Below, in pieces: positions 19,842-28,754 of a stretch of 64,000 nucleotides of DNA. Where the stretch lies: the NCBI GenBank assembly GCA_963828855.1, contig CAWHGB010000004.1, forward strand, positions 1 through 64,000, read 5' to 3'. The translations under genes and the position numbers were made by a program. How positions within the stretch are numbered: the stretch's first letter is position 1; each line of letters starts with the position of its first letter. This stretch comes from CAVVEQ01 sp963828855 (GTDB lineage: Bacteria; Chloroflexota; Anaerolineae; Anaerolineales; Anaerolineaceae). The notes below the pieces were generated by a model. The model worked only from the letters and a program-made list of their open reading frames with translations. It was not told where the DNA came from and ran no database searches.

Positions 19842-20872
19842 TGACTATTCCTTGTCGAGGGCTCGCATGCCGATTCCCTGATCAATAATTTTCCCAGGAT
19901 GCTTTTTTGTCTGGTGAAATTCGCGTTTTGAGTTGGAGTTGTTTCCAACTCATGCAGAAGCATTCCCGCTGCCTCCTGACCGATCTTGAATTTTGGTTGA
20001 TTAAATGTTGTCAAAGCAGGGGAGATGTATGCCGAATAGGGAATATTGTCAAAACCCACAATCGAGATATCTTCCGGCACTCTGAGGTTGTGGTCCTTAA
20101 TTTTCTTGATCGCTCCAATAGCCATAAGATCATTAAAACAAAATACTGCTGTAGGATAAGGTCGAATTCTTAATAACCGCATCATCGCCTCTTCGCCATT
20201 TTCGATTTGGCGACCTGAAGAATGGATGATAATCTGCGGCTCGATGCTCTTGCCGTTTTGATTCAATTCATCAATGAATCCTTGTTGACGTTCATTGTTT
20301 ATTCGGGCGGCGGTTGAGTCACCAATATATGCAAGGCGTTTATGGCCAAGCGCTATCAGGTAACGAGCAACCGCACCACCTGCGGATAGGTCATCATGTT
20401 TTAGCGAAAGGTCGTATTTTTCCGGAGTTTCATTGTTTACCATCACGGAAGGTATTTCGAATTGGTCTAAAACAGCGGAATTTTCTTCGCCAAAGGAGCT
20501 GGTACAGATGATGACTCCATCAACAGACTGCTGAGCAAAAGCATGAACAATTGTTTTTTCCTTACTTGGATCCCGGTTTGAAGATGCAATAAACAGGCTG
20601 TATCCATGTTTATTAATGGTTTCTTCAATACCTTGAATAATCTCCCCAAAATATGGATTGTCAATCCGGCTTACAACGACGCCGATCACTTGCGATCGAT
20701 TCGTTTTTAATCCTCTCGCGGTAGCGCTGCCCAGGTACCCCATAGACTCCGCAATTTCTTGAATACGGGAAACCGTCTCGGGAGAAATCGTTGGATTACC
20801 ATTCAACGCCCTTGAGACTGTTGTGTGGGAAACTCCTGCCTCTTTTGCAATATCTTTTATTGTTGGTCTCAT
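19838..20872 (-). CDS. LacI-family regulator of the inositol-type regulon
   Basis: A 344-residue repressor. Residues 1-50 are the LacI helix-turn-helix (MRPTIKDIAKEAGVSHTTVS, then the hinge ATARGLKTNRS). The rest is a periplasmic-binding-protein-like sensor (GVVVSRIDNPYFGEIIQGIE ... DISIVGFDNIPYSAYISPALTT). I start at MRPTIKD, not the upstream in-frame ATG, because the fold begins there and the operator at 20878-20893 would otherwise be inside the gene. It is the first gene of the operon and overlaps iolB. An almost identical operator sits in front of the divergent ABC importer, so it probably represses both and itself. The effector is likely the imported sugar or inositol, or an intermediate. 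Confidence 0.92.
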   Translation of the reverse strand: MRPTIKDIAKEAGVSHTTVSRALNGNPTISPETVSRIQEIAESMGYLGSATARGLKTNRSQVIGVVVSRIDNPYFGEIIQGIEETINKHGYSLFIASSNRDPSKEKTIVHAFAQQSVDGVIICTSSFGEENSAVLDQFEIPSVMVNNETPEKYDLSLKHDDLSAGGAVARYLIALGHKRLAYIGDSTAARINNERQQGFIDELNQNGKSIEPQIIIHSSGRQIENGEEAMMRLLRIRPYPTAVFCFNDLMAIGAIKKIKDHNLRVPEDISIVGFDNIPYSAYISPALTTFNQPKFKIGQEAAGMLLHELETTPTQNANFTRQKSILGKLLIRESACEPSTRNSQ

Positions 20873-20877
20873 CTTTA

Positions 20878-20893
20878 ACGCACACGTGTGCGT
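20878..20893. promoter_or_regulatory. LacI operator O1
   Basis: ACGCACACGTGTGCGT is a perfect 16-bp palindrome 5 bp before the lacI start and 4 bp downstream of its -10 box. It shares the 14-bp core CGCACACGTGTGCG with the site at 21106-21119. Confidence 0.85.
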
Positions 20894-20897
20894 AATA

Positions 20898-20926
20898 AAT
20901 ATATCAAAACCCAGAGGTGAAGTCAA
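20898..20926 (-). promoter_or_regulatory. Promoter of lacI-iolB-iolD operon
   Basis: On the minus strand TTGACT (20926-20921), a 17-bp spacer and TATATT (20903-20898). The operator begins 4 bp downstream, so a bound repressor would cover the transcription start. Confidence 0.8.
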
Positions 20927-21071
20927 TATCCATCAAATTTAGCTAAATTCGCAAAAATACATTTTGTATGATCGAAATATTACGAAATTTTGATAGTTTA
21001 TTCTTTTTCTCCCTTTCGGCAAGATCAATGTTAGGAAAATCGCCACAAATTTCACAAAAACAAACTGGTTA

Positions 21072-21100
21072 TTGACACATACTACTCAATTTGCTATATT
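21072..21100 (+). promoter_or_regulatory. Promoter of the ABC importer operon
   Basis: TTGACA (21072-21077), a 17-bp spacer and TATATT (21095-21100): near-consensus sigma-70 type. It mirrors the lacI promoter, with the same -10 and spacing. The operator begins 5 bp downstream. Confidence 0.85.
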
Positions 21101-21105
21101 ATTTA

Positions 21106-21119
21106 CGCACACGTGTGCG
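21106..21119. promoter_or_regulatory. LacI operator O2
   Basis: CGCACACGTGTGCG, a perfect 14-bp palindrome, overlaps the expected transcription start of the importer operon. Its centre is 227 bp from that of O1. Confidence 0.85.
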
Positions 21120-21124
21120 GAATC

Positions 21125-22681
21125 ATGGATTCAACCTATCCTCTCCCTTCCCAGGCCAATCAACAAGTTGATTTCGTGCTCGAAATGAACGAGGTCAGCA
21201 AAAGCTTCTTTAAGATCAAGGTCTTGGACTCAGTCACGCTGAAAGTCAGAGCTGGCGAAGTTCACGCTCTGGTAGGCGAAAATGGTGCGGGAAAATCCAC
21301 CCTTATGAAAATCCTGATGGGTATATACGAACGGGATACCGGTGAGATTATTCTCGACCAACAAAGAGTCGTTTTTCAGAATCCCCGAGAGGCTATCGAT
21401 CGTGGGATATCAATGATCCACCAGGAATTAAATTCTGTTTTAGATCTAAACGTAGCCGAAAATGTTTTTCTCGGAAGAGAGCTACGCGTGAATAACGCCG
21501 GTGGTTTGAGTGTAGTGGATAAAAGGGGACAACTTGAACAAACTGCGCTCCTATTTAAGAAAATGGGTGTGGAGATCGATCCCAGATCGTTAATGCGGAA
21601 CCTCAGTGTTGCCCAAAGACAGTTGGTTGAAATCGTGAAGGCAATTTCGCTTTCCGCCAAAGTCGTAATTATGGATGAGCCCACATCGGCTATTACTGAA
21701 AAAGAGGTCAAAACGCTTTTCGACCAGATTGTGAAACTCAAAAAACAATCCGTCGCGGTCATCTATATCTCGCATAAGATGGATGAGATCTTTAAAATTG
21801 CTGATCGGATTACGGTTCTACGAGACGGAAAACATATTTGTACAGATGATGCACAAAACTTTGACCACGAAAAGCTAATCAAAATGATGGTTGGTCGGGA
21901 AATAAATGAGTTCTACCCGAAAACAGCAGTGAAACTCGGCCCTGTCGCCCTCGAAGTAAAAGATTTCTCGCGTAAGAAACATTTCAGGAATATAAATTTT
22001 GAGCTGCGTTCCGGCGAGATCCTTGGCATGGCTGGGCTGGTGGGTGCCGGTCGAAGCGAATTGGTTGAATGTATTTTCGGGGTTACCAAACCAGATTCGG
22101 GAGAAGTTTTCCTTTTCGGGAAAAAAGCGGTAATCCGGCATCCGAATGAAGCTATTCGGCACAAAATGGCCTTGATAACAGAAGATCGAAAGTACACCGG
22201 GCTTAACCTGGTGGACACAGTTGAACACAATATTACGATCGTCGGATTGAAGTCGCTGAGCAGGCTTTGGGTTATCAATAACCGGAAGGAGGCTGCATCG
22301 GCAGATGACCAAATCAGGAAACTATCTATCAAGGTTTTATCCAGAAAGAATAAGATTTCCACATTAAGCGGTGGTAATCAACAAAAGGTAGTACTTTCAA
22401 AATGGCTTCTCACCGAACCCGATATCATCATCATGGATGAACCAACCCGCGGAATCGACGTGGGTGCAAAACGGGATATATATATTCTTATGGGTGAACT
22501 TGCCAAAGCCGGAAAGGCCATATTGATGATCTCGTCCGAAATTCCCGAATTACTGGGGCTTTCAGATCGAATCCTGGTTCTATCGGAAGGGAATTTGACG
22601 GGTATCCTTGAAAAGAAGGATTTTTCCCAGGAAAATATTATGAGGTTGGCCTCACAGTTCGGAGTTTCTCAAAATGCTTAA
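21125..22681 (+). CDS. Sugar/inositol ABC importer, duplicated ATPase (RbsA/MglA-like)
   Basis: A 518-residue protein with two ABC domains in tandem. Domain 1: Walker A GENGAGKST near residue 60, signature LSVAQRQ, Walker B VVIMDEPTSAIT. Domain 2: degenerate P-loop GLVGAGRSELVE, signature LSGGNQQKVVLSKWL and IIIMDEPTRGIDVGAK. This arrangement defines the CUT2 (ribose, galactose, xylose, inositol) importers. ATG 21125 lies only about 18 nt after the predicted transcription start, inside which the operator sits. There is no strong ribosome site, so ATG 21185 (MNEVSKSF) is a possible alternative. It overlaps the permease gene by 8 bp. Confidence 0.92.
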   Translation: MDSTYPLPSQANQQVDFVLEMNEVSKSFFKIKVLDSVTLKVRAGEVHALVGENGAGKSTLMKILMGIYERDTGEIILDQQRVVFQNPREAIDRGISMIHQELNSVLDLNVAENVFLGRELRVNNAGGLSVVDKRGQLEQTALLFKKMGVEIDPRSLMRNLSVAQRQLVEIVKAISLSAKVVIMDEPTSAITEKEVKTLFDQIVKLKKQSVAVIYISHKMDEIFKIADRITVLRDGKHICTDDAQNFDHEKLIKMMVGREINEFYPKTAVKLGPVALEVKDFSRKKHFRNINFELRSGEILGMAGLVGAGRSELVECIFGVTKPDSGEVFLFGKKAVIRHPNEAIRHKMALITEDRKYTGLNLVDTVEHNITIVGLKSLSRLWVINNRKEAASADDQIRKLSIKVLSRKNKISTLSGGNQQKVVLSKWLLTEPDIIIMDEPTRGIDVGAKRDIYILMGELAKAGKAILMISSEIPELLGLSDRILVLSEGNLTGILEKKDFSQENIMRLASQFGVSQNA

Positions 22682-23633
22682 TAACTTGAAGAGATTCAAT
22701 ATCAATTCGATTCGGGAGCTGGGGATCTTCCTGGCATTTGTTTTTATACTTGTTACCCTGATGATCCTCTCTCCGAATGCCTTCGCGAGGCCAGCGAATC
22801 TCATAAATATCTTAAAGCAAGCTTCGATCAATGGAATCCTCGCGACGGGCATGATGTTCGTAATAATTTCCGGTGGGATCGACCTTTCAGTTGGATCGAT
22901 CGTCGCACTTAGCGGAGTGGTTGCCGCCACCTATGCTCATCCAGGAGAATACCCCCTAATTGTTCCGATTATTTTAGCTGTTGCTGTTGGTGCCATAGTT
23001 GGCCTGGTGAACGGGGCTGGTGTCGCATATGGCGGTTTGCCGCCGTTCATTATCACCCTTGGCACCATGACGATAGTCCGTGGTGTCGCATTGATCGCCG
23101 CCAACGGCCAGCCTGTATTCAATGTGACAAAGGAGTTTGAGGCTGCTGCCGGCGGATTTGTATTGGAAAAAATACCAAATCTTGTAATTTATTATGTCGT
23201 TATCACTCTGGTACTGGCATTTGTATTGACCAGAACGGTATTTGGTCGCCGGGTATATGCGGTTGGTGGGAACGAGACTGCTGCTCGAGTCTCAGGGATA
23301 AATGTCGACAAAATAAAAATCGCTGTTTATACCCTGTCTGGTTTTCTGGCTGGGATCGCGGGCTTTTTGCTTGCCTCTCGAATTATTTCCGGGAATCCCA
23401 CTTCCGGACAGGCATATGAGCTTGATGCGATTGCCGCAGTGGTGATAGGTGGAGTCAGTATGTCCGGCGGTTCGGGAAAATGGTATGGCACAGTCATTGG
23501 CGCATTAATGATAGCCATTATTAGCAACGGCCTTGATATTTTAAACGTTTCCTCGCATTTTCAATTGATCATCAAAGGATTGATCATCATTGTTGCAGTA
23601 TTGGTCGATATCAAGGGAAAGGGAAAACAATAA
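22674..23633 (+). CDS. Sugar/inositol ABC importer permease (RbsC-like)
   Basis: A 319-residue, strongly hydrophobic CUT2 permease with about ten membrane segments. Family marks are GMMFVIISGGIDLSVGSIVALSGV near residues 60-85, GGLPPFIITLGTMTIVRG, GNETAARVSGINVDKIK and the late AIAAVVIGGVSMSGGSGKWYGT. ATG 22674 overlaps the ATPase stop by 8 bp, so translation is coupled. It forms the membrane channel together with the ATPase before it and the binding protein after it. Confidence 0.93.
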   Translation: MLNNLKRFNINSIRELGIFLAFVFILVTLMILSPNAFARPANLINILKQASINGILATGMMFVIISGGIDLSVGSIVALSGVVAATYAHPGEYPLIVPIILAVAVGAIVGLVNGAGVAYGGLPPFIITLGTMTIVRGVALIAANGQPVFNVTKEFEAAAGGFVLEKIPNLVIYYVVITLVLAFVLTRTVFGRRVYAVGGNETAARVSGINVDKIKIAVYTLSGFLAGIAGFLLASRIISGNPTSGQAYELDAIAAVVIGGVSMSGGSGKWYGTVIGALMIAIISNGLDILNVSSHFQLIIKGLIIIVAVLVDIKGKGKQ

Positions 23634-23686
23634 GAATAATTCCTCGCTATTGAAGGGTTTACTACAAAAACAAACAAGGAGAAAAA

Positions 23687-24688
23687 ATGAAAAAGAGATT
23701 GCTCGTTTTTGTGTCCGTTTTTATGGTGCTCGCACTGACCCTGGCTGCTTGCCAGGCACCTGCGCCTGCAGCTGAGGAACCTGCAGCACCTGCGGTTGAA
23801 GAACCCGCTGCTCCTGCACAGGAAGAACCTGCAGCCCCGGCTGCTGAAAAATATGGTCTTTTCATGAGCCATATGACCAATGCTTTCACGATCGAAATGT
23901 CTGACGCTGTGAAAGCAAAGGCGGCGGAACTTGGTGTGGACCTGACAGTTTATGACGGTGGCCAGGATGCAGCCAAGCAAGCTGGGCAGGTCGAAACCGC
24001 TGTTACCCAGGGAATTAGCTGCATCGTGATTGAACCGGCATCCGTGGATGGTCTGGTCCCAGCGATCGAAGCAGCCACTGCAGCCGGTGTTCCTGTTGTC
24101 GTTGTCAATCAGGCGATCAGCAAACCCGAAGCAGCCACAAGCTTTGTCGGTGTCAGCAATGTAGATGGTGGCGAACTTGAAATGAAAACTGCTGCTGAAG
24201 CTATGGGTGGAAAAGGCAATGTGGCTTTTCTACTTGGTCCTATGGGTTCGGATGCTCAGCTCGGCCGCACTGAGGGTTACTATAATGTCCTGAAAGATTA
24301 TCCCGACATTAAGGTTGTTTTCGAACAGTCTGCGAACTGGAAAACTGATGAAGCTCTCGCGCTAGTTGAAAACTGGCTTCAGACAGGTACGCAAATTGAT
24401 GCCATCGTTGCTAACAATGATGGAATGGCAATGGGCGCTTTGAAAGCTGTAGAAGACGCAAAACTGTTGGACAAAATTAAAGTCTATGGCCTTGATGCAA
24501 CTCCAGATGCCCTCGCAGCAGTCAAAGACGGAAAGCTGGCAGTAACTATTTCGCAGAATACTACCCCTCAGGGTCAGAAAGCCATGGAAACCTGCGTAAA
24601 TATCGTAAAAGGTGACACTGTTGATAAGACGATCCTGCTTCCGTTCGCTCTTATCACCAAGGAAAATGTTGACGAATATTTGAAATAG
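23687..24688 (+). CDS. Sugar/inositol-binding lipoprotein (RbsB-like)
   Basis: A 333-residue substrate-binding protein. The lipoprotein signal ends LTLAACQAP (Cys near residue 22) and is followed by a linker of EEPAAP repeats (residues about 24-55). The binding domain (YGLFMSHMTNAFTIEMSDAV ... VVVNQAISKPEAATSFVGVSN ... VYGLDATPDALAAVKDG) is Peripla_BP_4, the CUT2 type. AAGGAG precedes ATG 23687. It is the third gene of the importer operon. The ligand is probably inositol or a related polyol, given iolB and iolD across the spacer, but ribose-like sugars cannot be excluded. Confidence 0.92.
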   Translation: MKKRLLVFVSVFMVLALTLAACQAPAPAAEEPAAPAVEEPAAPAQEEPAAPAAEKYGLFMSHMTNAFTIEMSDAVKAKAAELGVDLTVYDGGQDAAKQAGQVETAVTQGISCIVIEPASVDGLVPAIEAATAAGVPVVVVNQAISKPEAATSFVGVSNVDGGELEMKTAAEAMGGKGNVAFLLGPMGSDAQLGRTEGYYNVLKDYPDIKVVFEQSANWKTDEALALVENWLQTGTQIDAIVANNDGMAMGALKAVEDAKLLDKIKVYGLDATPDALAAVKDGKLAVTISQNTTPQGQKAMETCVNIVKGDTVDKTILLPFALITKENVDEYLK

Positions 24689-24743
24689 TCTTGATGTAAG
24701 ATCTCTCGCAAGTAGAGAGAAATAGAAGTAAACCCAATAGCGA

Positions 24744-24772
24744 AAAAGGCTGTGCCAAAAGCACAGCCTTTT
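24744..24772. terminator. Bidirectional terminator between importer and GH94 operons
   Basis: AAAAGGCTGTGC and GCACAGCCTTTT form a 12-bp stem with a 5-nt loop. It lies between convergent operons ending at 24688 (plus) and 24800 (minus), with U-rich tails in both directions. Confidence 0.9.
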
Positions 24773-24799
24773 ATTATTTTCACGAGCCGTATTTCTTCA

Positions 24800-27211
24800 T
24801 CATTTAATATCTCCCAGCCAGACCTCCACATCGTGCTCCCCCTTCTCCAATAACGGAACCAGGCTGCCGCTGACATCCTTGCCGTCCACCGTCATGCGTT
24901 TCACCCCGAGGCAGGTGTGTTCCGAATTGTGCACCCAGATTCGGTACACACATCCGCGGAATTTGCGCGTGACCGAAAACCCGCCCCATTCTGCGGGGAT
25001 GCAGGGGTCGATGCGAAGTCCATCCAGCTCAGGTCGGATGCCCAGGATGTACTGCACCGCGCTGAAGTAGCTCCAGGCGGCTGCCCCGGTCAGCCAGGCG
25101 GTGCGGGTGTTGCCCGGGCGCGGGGAGAAGGTGGAATAGGTGGTCTGCCCCTGCACATAGGGTTCACTCTGGCGGATCTCTGCGCGGTCATTCCAGGCGG
25201 CGGGCATGGTGGCGCGGAAATACTCGTAAGCCCGGTCGCCATTGCCCCAGCAGGCACTCGGCCATCACCCCCCAGCCCTCGGTGTGGTTGAAAATCCCGG
25301 CGTTTTCCTTGATGCCGGGGTTATAGACCACCGCCCGCATCACCTCAATCGACGTCTTCGCAAACGGTGGTGCGCACAGCATCAGCCCATAGGGGGTAGC
25401 CAGCCGCTCCTTAACCGTTTCCAAACACTTTGCGGCTTGTTCACCCTCGGCGTACCCGCTGATCACCGCCCAGAGTTGGGTGTTCAGGTAGACCTGGCCC
25501 TCCTCGTAATCTTTCGTTCCGTAGACGGTGCCATCTTCGCCGATGGCCCAGATGAACCAATCCCCGTCCCAGGCAACCCGCCGGATGGATGCATCCAGCT
25601 TCTCTTGCTCAGCCCTTGCCCAGACGCGCCTCGTCCGGCTCGCCCAGCCGGGCGGCGATCTCCGCGTAAGTACCCAGCCCCAGGCGCACCTGGAAGGCGA
25701 CGAACAGGCTCTCGCCGTGATAACCCAACCGCAGGCAGTCGTTCCAATCCGCCGCCAGCCCGCAGGGCAGTCCGTTCTCGCCCGGTCCGCTCCAGGTTGA
25801 ATTCCAGCGCGCGCCTCAGGTGGCCCAGCACTGTCGCCTCACCCTGGTCGGCATAAGGCAGCACCTTGCGGTAAAAATCCATCTCCCCTGTCTCATTTAC
25901 CCAAGCCGGGATGGCGTTGAAGAACCACAGGCAGTCATCCGAGCGGTATTCGCTATCCGGCTGGCGGCTTTTTCCCTGCCGGGATGGTGATCGAAGGGCT
26001 TGATGACCGGGATGGCCCCGCCGTTGGAAAGCTGCCCGGTCAGCATCAATTCCAGCCGCTCGCCGGCTTCCTCCGGGATGGCCGCCGCCACGCCCAGCAC
26101 ATCCTGCACCGAGTCACGGAAGCCCAGCCCGTCGCGCTCGCCGTTGTAGACCAGGCTGGCCGAGCGGGACCAATTATAGGAAACCAAGGCGTTATAAAGC
26201 CCCCACACGTTGACCGTGTGGTTGAAATCCTCATCCGGGGTTTCCACAACCAGGCTGCCGAGTTTTTCGTGCCAGTGGGTTTTCAGCTTCTCCAACTCCC
26301 GCCCAGCCCGCTCGAGGCATCCAAAATCAGCGATCGTTTTTCTGCCAATAGTTCGCGCGTCGCCAATCCCCAGTAGAACTAGGATCTCGCTGGCTTTCGC
26401 CCGGCGCTAAGCTCAAGTTCCGTCTGCAGGCTGCCGCACGCGTTATCCCCGAACGCCAGGCTGCCGGAGCAGGAACCCCGTTCCACAGCCAGCGGATTGT
26501 GATACCCGCCGTAGGTACCCAGGAAAGCCTCCCGGCTGGTATCAAAACCTTCCAGTGGGGATCCGGTCATCGCCATCCAGGCCTGGTGGGCGCTATCGTC
26601 CAGGGAGACCGCATCTCCCTGCTCGGAAAGATTATCGTGGAAGGCAACCCTCAGGATGCCATCCTCCAGCATCTCTCCCTTGATGATAAAGAGGGAATAC
26701 TGCAGGTTGACCTGGTCCTGGAGGGTATCCCACTGGTTGGTGAATTCGCAATAGGTAAAAACGGAAATCCGGCGCGCACGGTCGCTCTCGTTGGTGACCT
26801 TCAGCCGCCAGTATTCAAAAGTCTGCCCCAGGGGGACAAAATAGGTGGTCTCCGTCCTGATCCCGCTGTAGCGCGATTCGATCACGGTATAGGCGGTGCC
26901 GTGCCGGCAGGTGGACTGGTAGTCAGAAAGCGGTTTACCCACCGGCTGCCAGGACGCGGACCAATAATCACCACTTTCGGTATCCCGCAGGTAAAAATAG
27001 CGCCCGGGCTGGTCCATGGGGATGCTGTTGAAACGCAGGCGCAGGAAACGTCCCTTCGCGCCGGACTTGTAAAACCCATACCCGCCGGCATTGTTGGTGA
27101 TGATCGCGCCGTACTCCGTGGAACCCAGGTAGTTGCTCCACGATTGCGGCGTATCCGGGCGGGTGATCACGTACTCTTGCGGGCTTCGTCGTCAAAATAA
27201 CCGTATTGCAT
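24800..27211 (-). CDS. GH94 phosphorylase, cellobiose-phosphorylase-like (several frameshifts)
   Basis: About 800 residues in at least six frame segments, starting at MQYGYFDDEARKEY (27211). The N-terminal beta-sandwich matches cellobiose phosphorylases (YVITRPDTPQSWSNYLGSTE, SWQPVGKPLSDYQSTCRHGT). The catalytic (alpha/alpha)6 part contains the general acid Asp in ADWNDCLRLGYHGESLF, and the tail ends in VEVWLGDIK. The enzyme class cleaves beta-glucosides with phosphate to sugar-1-phosphate in the cytoplasm. The residues after DWNDC differ from the second GH94 gene of this operon (LNLNCFSDTPG), so substrates probably differ. It is the last gene of the long operon, directly behind xylB. Confidence 0.82.
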
Positions 27212-27245
27212 ACCTGCTCCGGGTATCAGGTCCTTTATCAAAAAA

Positions 27246-28738
27246 TCACGACATGCGTGCGAACTCGTCCTTGAGCGCCGGGTACAGGTTCCGGTAAATC
27301 TCGTACGATCGTGCGTACGTCTCCACCGAAGCCGCGTCCGGTTCGGTCCTGCCGGTGATCTTGATCGTCGAAGCGCAGGCAGCGGCGGTATCCTTCCAGG
27401 CACCGCTGCCCACCCCGGCTAGAAGCGCCGCACCATAGGCAGCGCCTTCGGTGGTGTTGACCGTGACCAGCTCGCTCCCCAGCACCGAGGCCAGGATCCC
27501 CCGCCAGAGACGCGCTCTTTGTCCCACCGCCCGAAGCGCGCACCTGGGTGATCTCTTTCAAGCCCGGCGTTCTGGATCAGGGTAAACATGTCCTTCAGAC
27601 CAAACGAGACCCCTTCGATCACCGAGCGGGTCATGTGCGCCTGCGTATGGCGGATGGTCAACCCGATGAATGCGCCCCGCGCCAGTGGGTCGGGATAGGG
27701 TGTGCGCTCGCCGCTGAGATAGGGCAGGAACTGCAGCCCTTCGCACCCGGCAGGCACCGATGCTGCGGATTTCATCAGGTCATCGAAGCTCACACCCGGG
27801 GCGAGGGTATCGCGGTACCATTGCAGGCTTCCGGCTGCCGAAAGCATCACCCCCATGAAGTGCCAGACCCCCGGGACTGCGTGGCAGAAGGCGTGCAGCC
27901 GTCCCTCAGGCTCGATCATCGCCGAGGGCGTAGTTGCAAAGACCACCCCACTGGTGCCCACCGTCAACCCTACGATCCCCGGTTCCACTGCCCCCACCCC
28001 CACTGCCTGGGCGGCCTGATCGCCTCCCCCGGCAGCCACAGTGGTCCCGGCCTTCAAGCCGGTCTCATCTGAAGCCTGAGTGGTTATCGCCCCGGTGAAT
28101 TCAGGTCCCTCGTAGGTGGGCGGCATCCACTCGCGCGGGATCTTCAACCCGGCGAGGACTTCCTCCGACCAGTCCCGTTTCTTGAGATCGAACAGGACCG
28201 TGCCGGCTCCATCAGCCTTGTCCATCGCGTAAGCGGCAGTCAGGCGGTAGCGGATGTAATCCTTGGGCAGCAGCACATGCCGCGCCTTTTTGTATATCTC
28301 TGGTTCGTTCTCTGCCACCCACAGGATCTTCGGTGCGGTGAAACCGGTGAGGGCCACATTGCCGCTGATCTGGATGAATCTTTCCTTCCCGAAAATCTGG
28401 TGGATCTCGTCGCACTGCGCCTGGGTACGTTGGTCGTTCCACAGGATGGCAGGGCGTAGGACTTTGCCGTCTTCATCCAGCATCACCAACCCGTGCATCT
28501 GCCCGGTCAGACCGACGGCAGCGATTTGATCTCCGCTGACACCGGTTTGGGCAAGCACCGCCTGGACGCTCTTCACCGTCGCCTGCCACCACTCCTCCGG
28601 GTCCTGCTCGGACCACAGCGGCCGCGGGTTGAAAAGAGTGTGGGGTGAGCTCTGCACCCCCAACACGCTGCCGGCCTGGTCGATGATCAGCGCCTTGCTG
28701 CCGGTGGTGGAGACGTCGATCCCCATGAAATATTTCAT
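27246..28738 (-). CDS. xylB: Xylulokinase (one frameshift)
   Basis: A FGGY-family kinase of about 498 residues phosphorylating D-xylulose to xylulose 5-phosphate. It opens with MKYFMGIDVSTTGSKALIID (ATP-binding loop), then TGQMHGLVMLDEDGKVLRPAILWNDQRT (the MHG and NDQR motifs typical of XylB), GGGDQAAQAVGVG near residue 245 and LQFLPYLSGERTPYPDP. Near 27500 one extra T in GCGTCTCTGG breaks the frame. Without it the sequence reads RASGGGTKSALWRGILASVLG, as in other xylulokinases. GGAGG lies 5 bp before the ATG. It is 16 bp behind the GH3 gene, which itself follows xylA. Confidence 0.9.
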
Positions 28739-28754
28739 GCAATCCTCCGAGCGT

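Noticed and set aside
25242..25856. Long plus-strand open frames inside the GH94, GH3 and xylB genes
   Set aside because: They are Arg/Pro/Gly-rich shadows of GC-rich minus-strand genes, with no domains and no ribosome sites.
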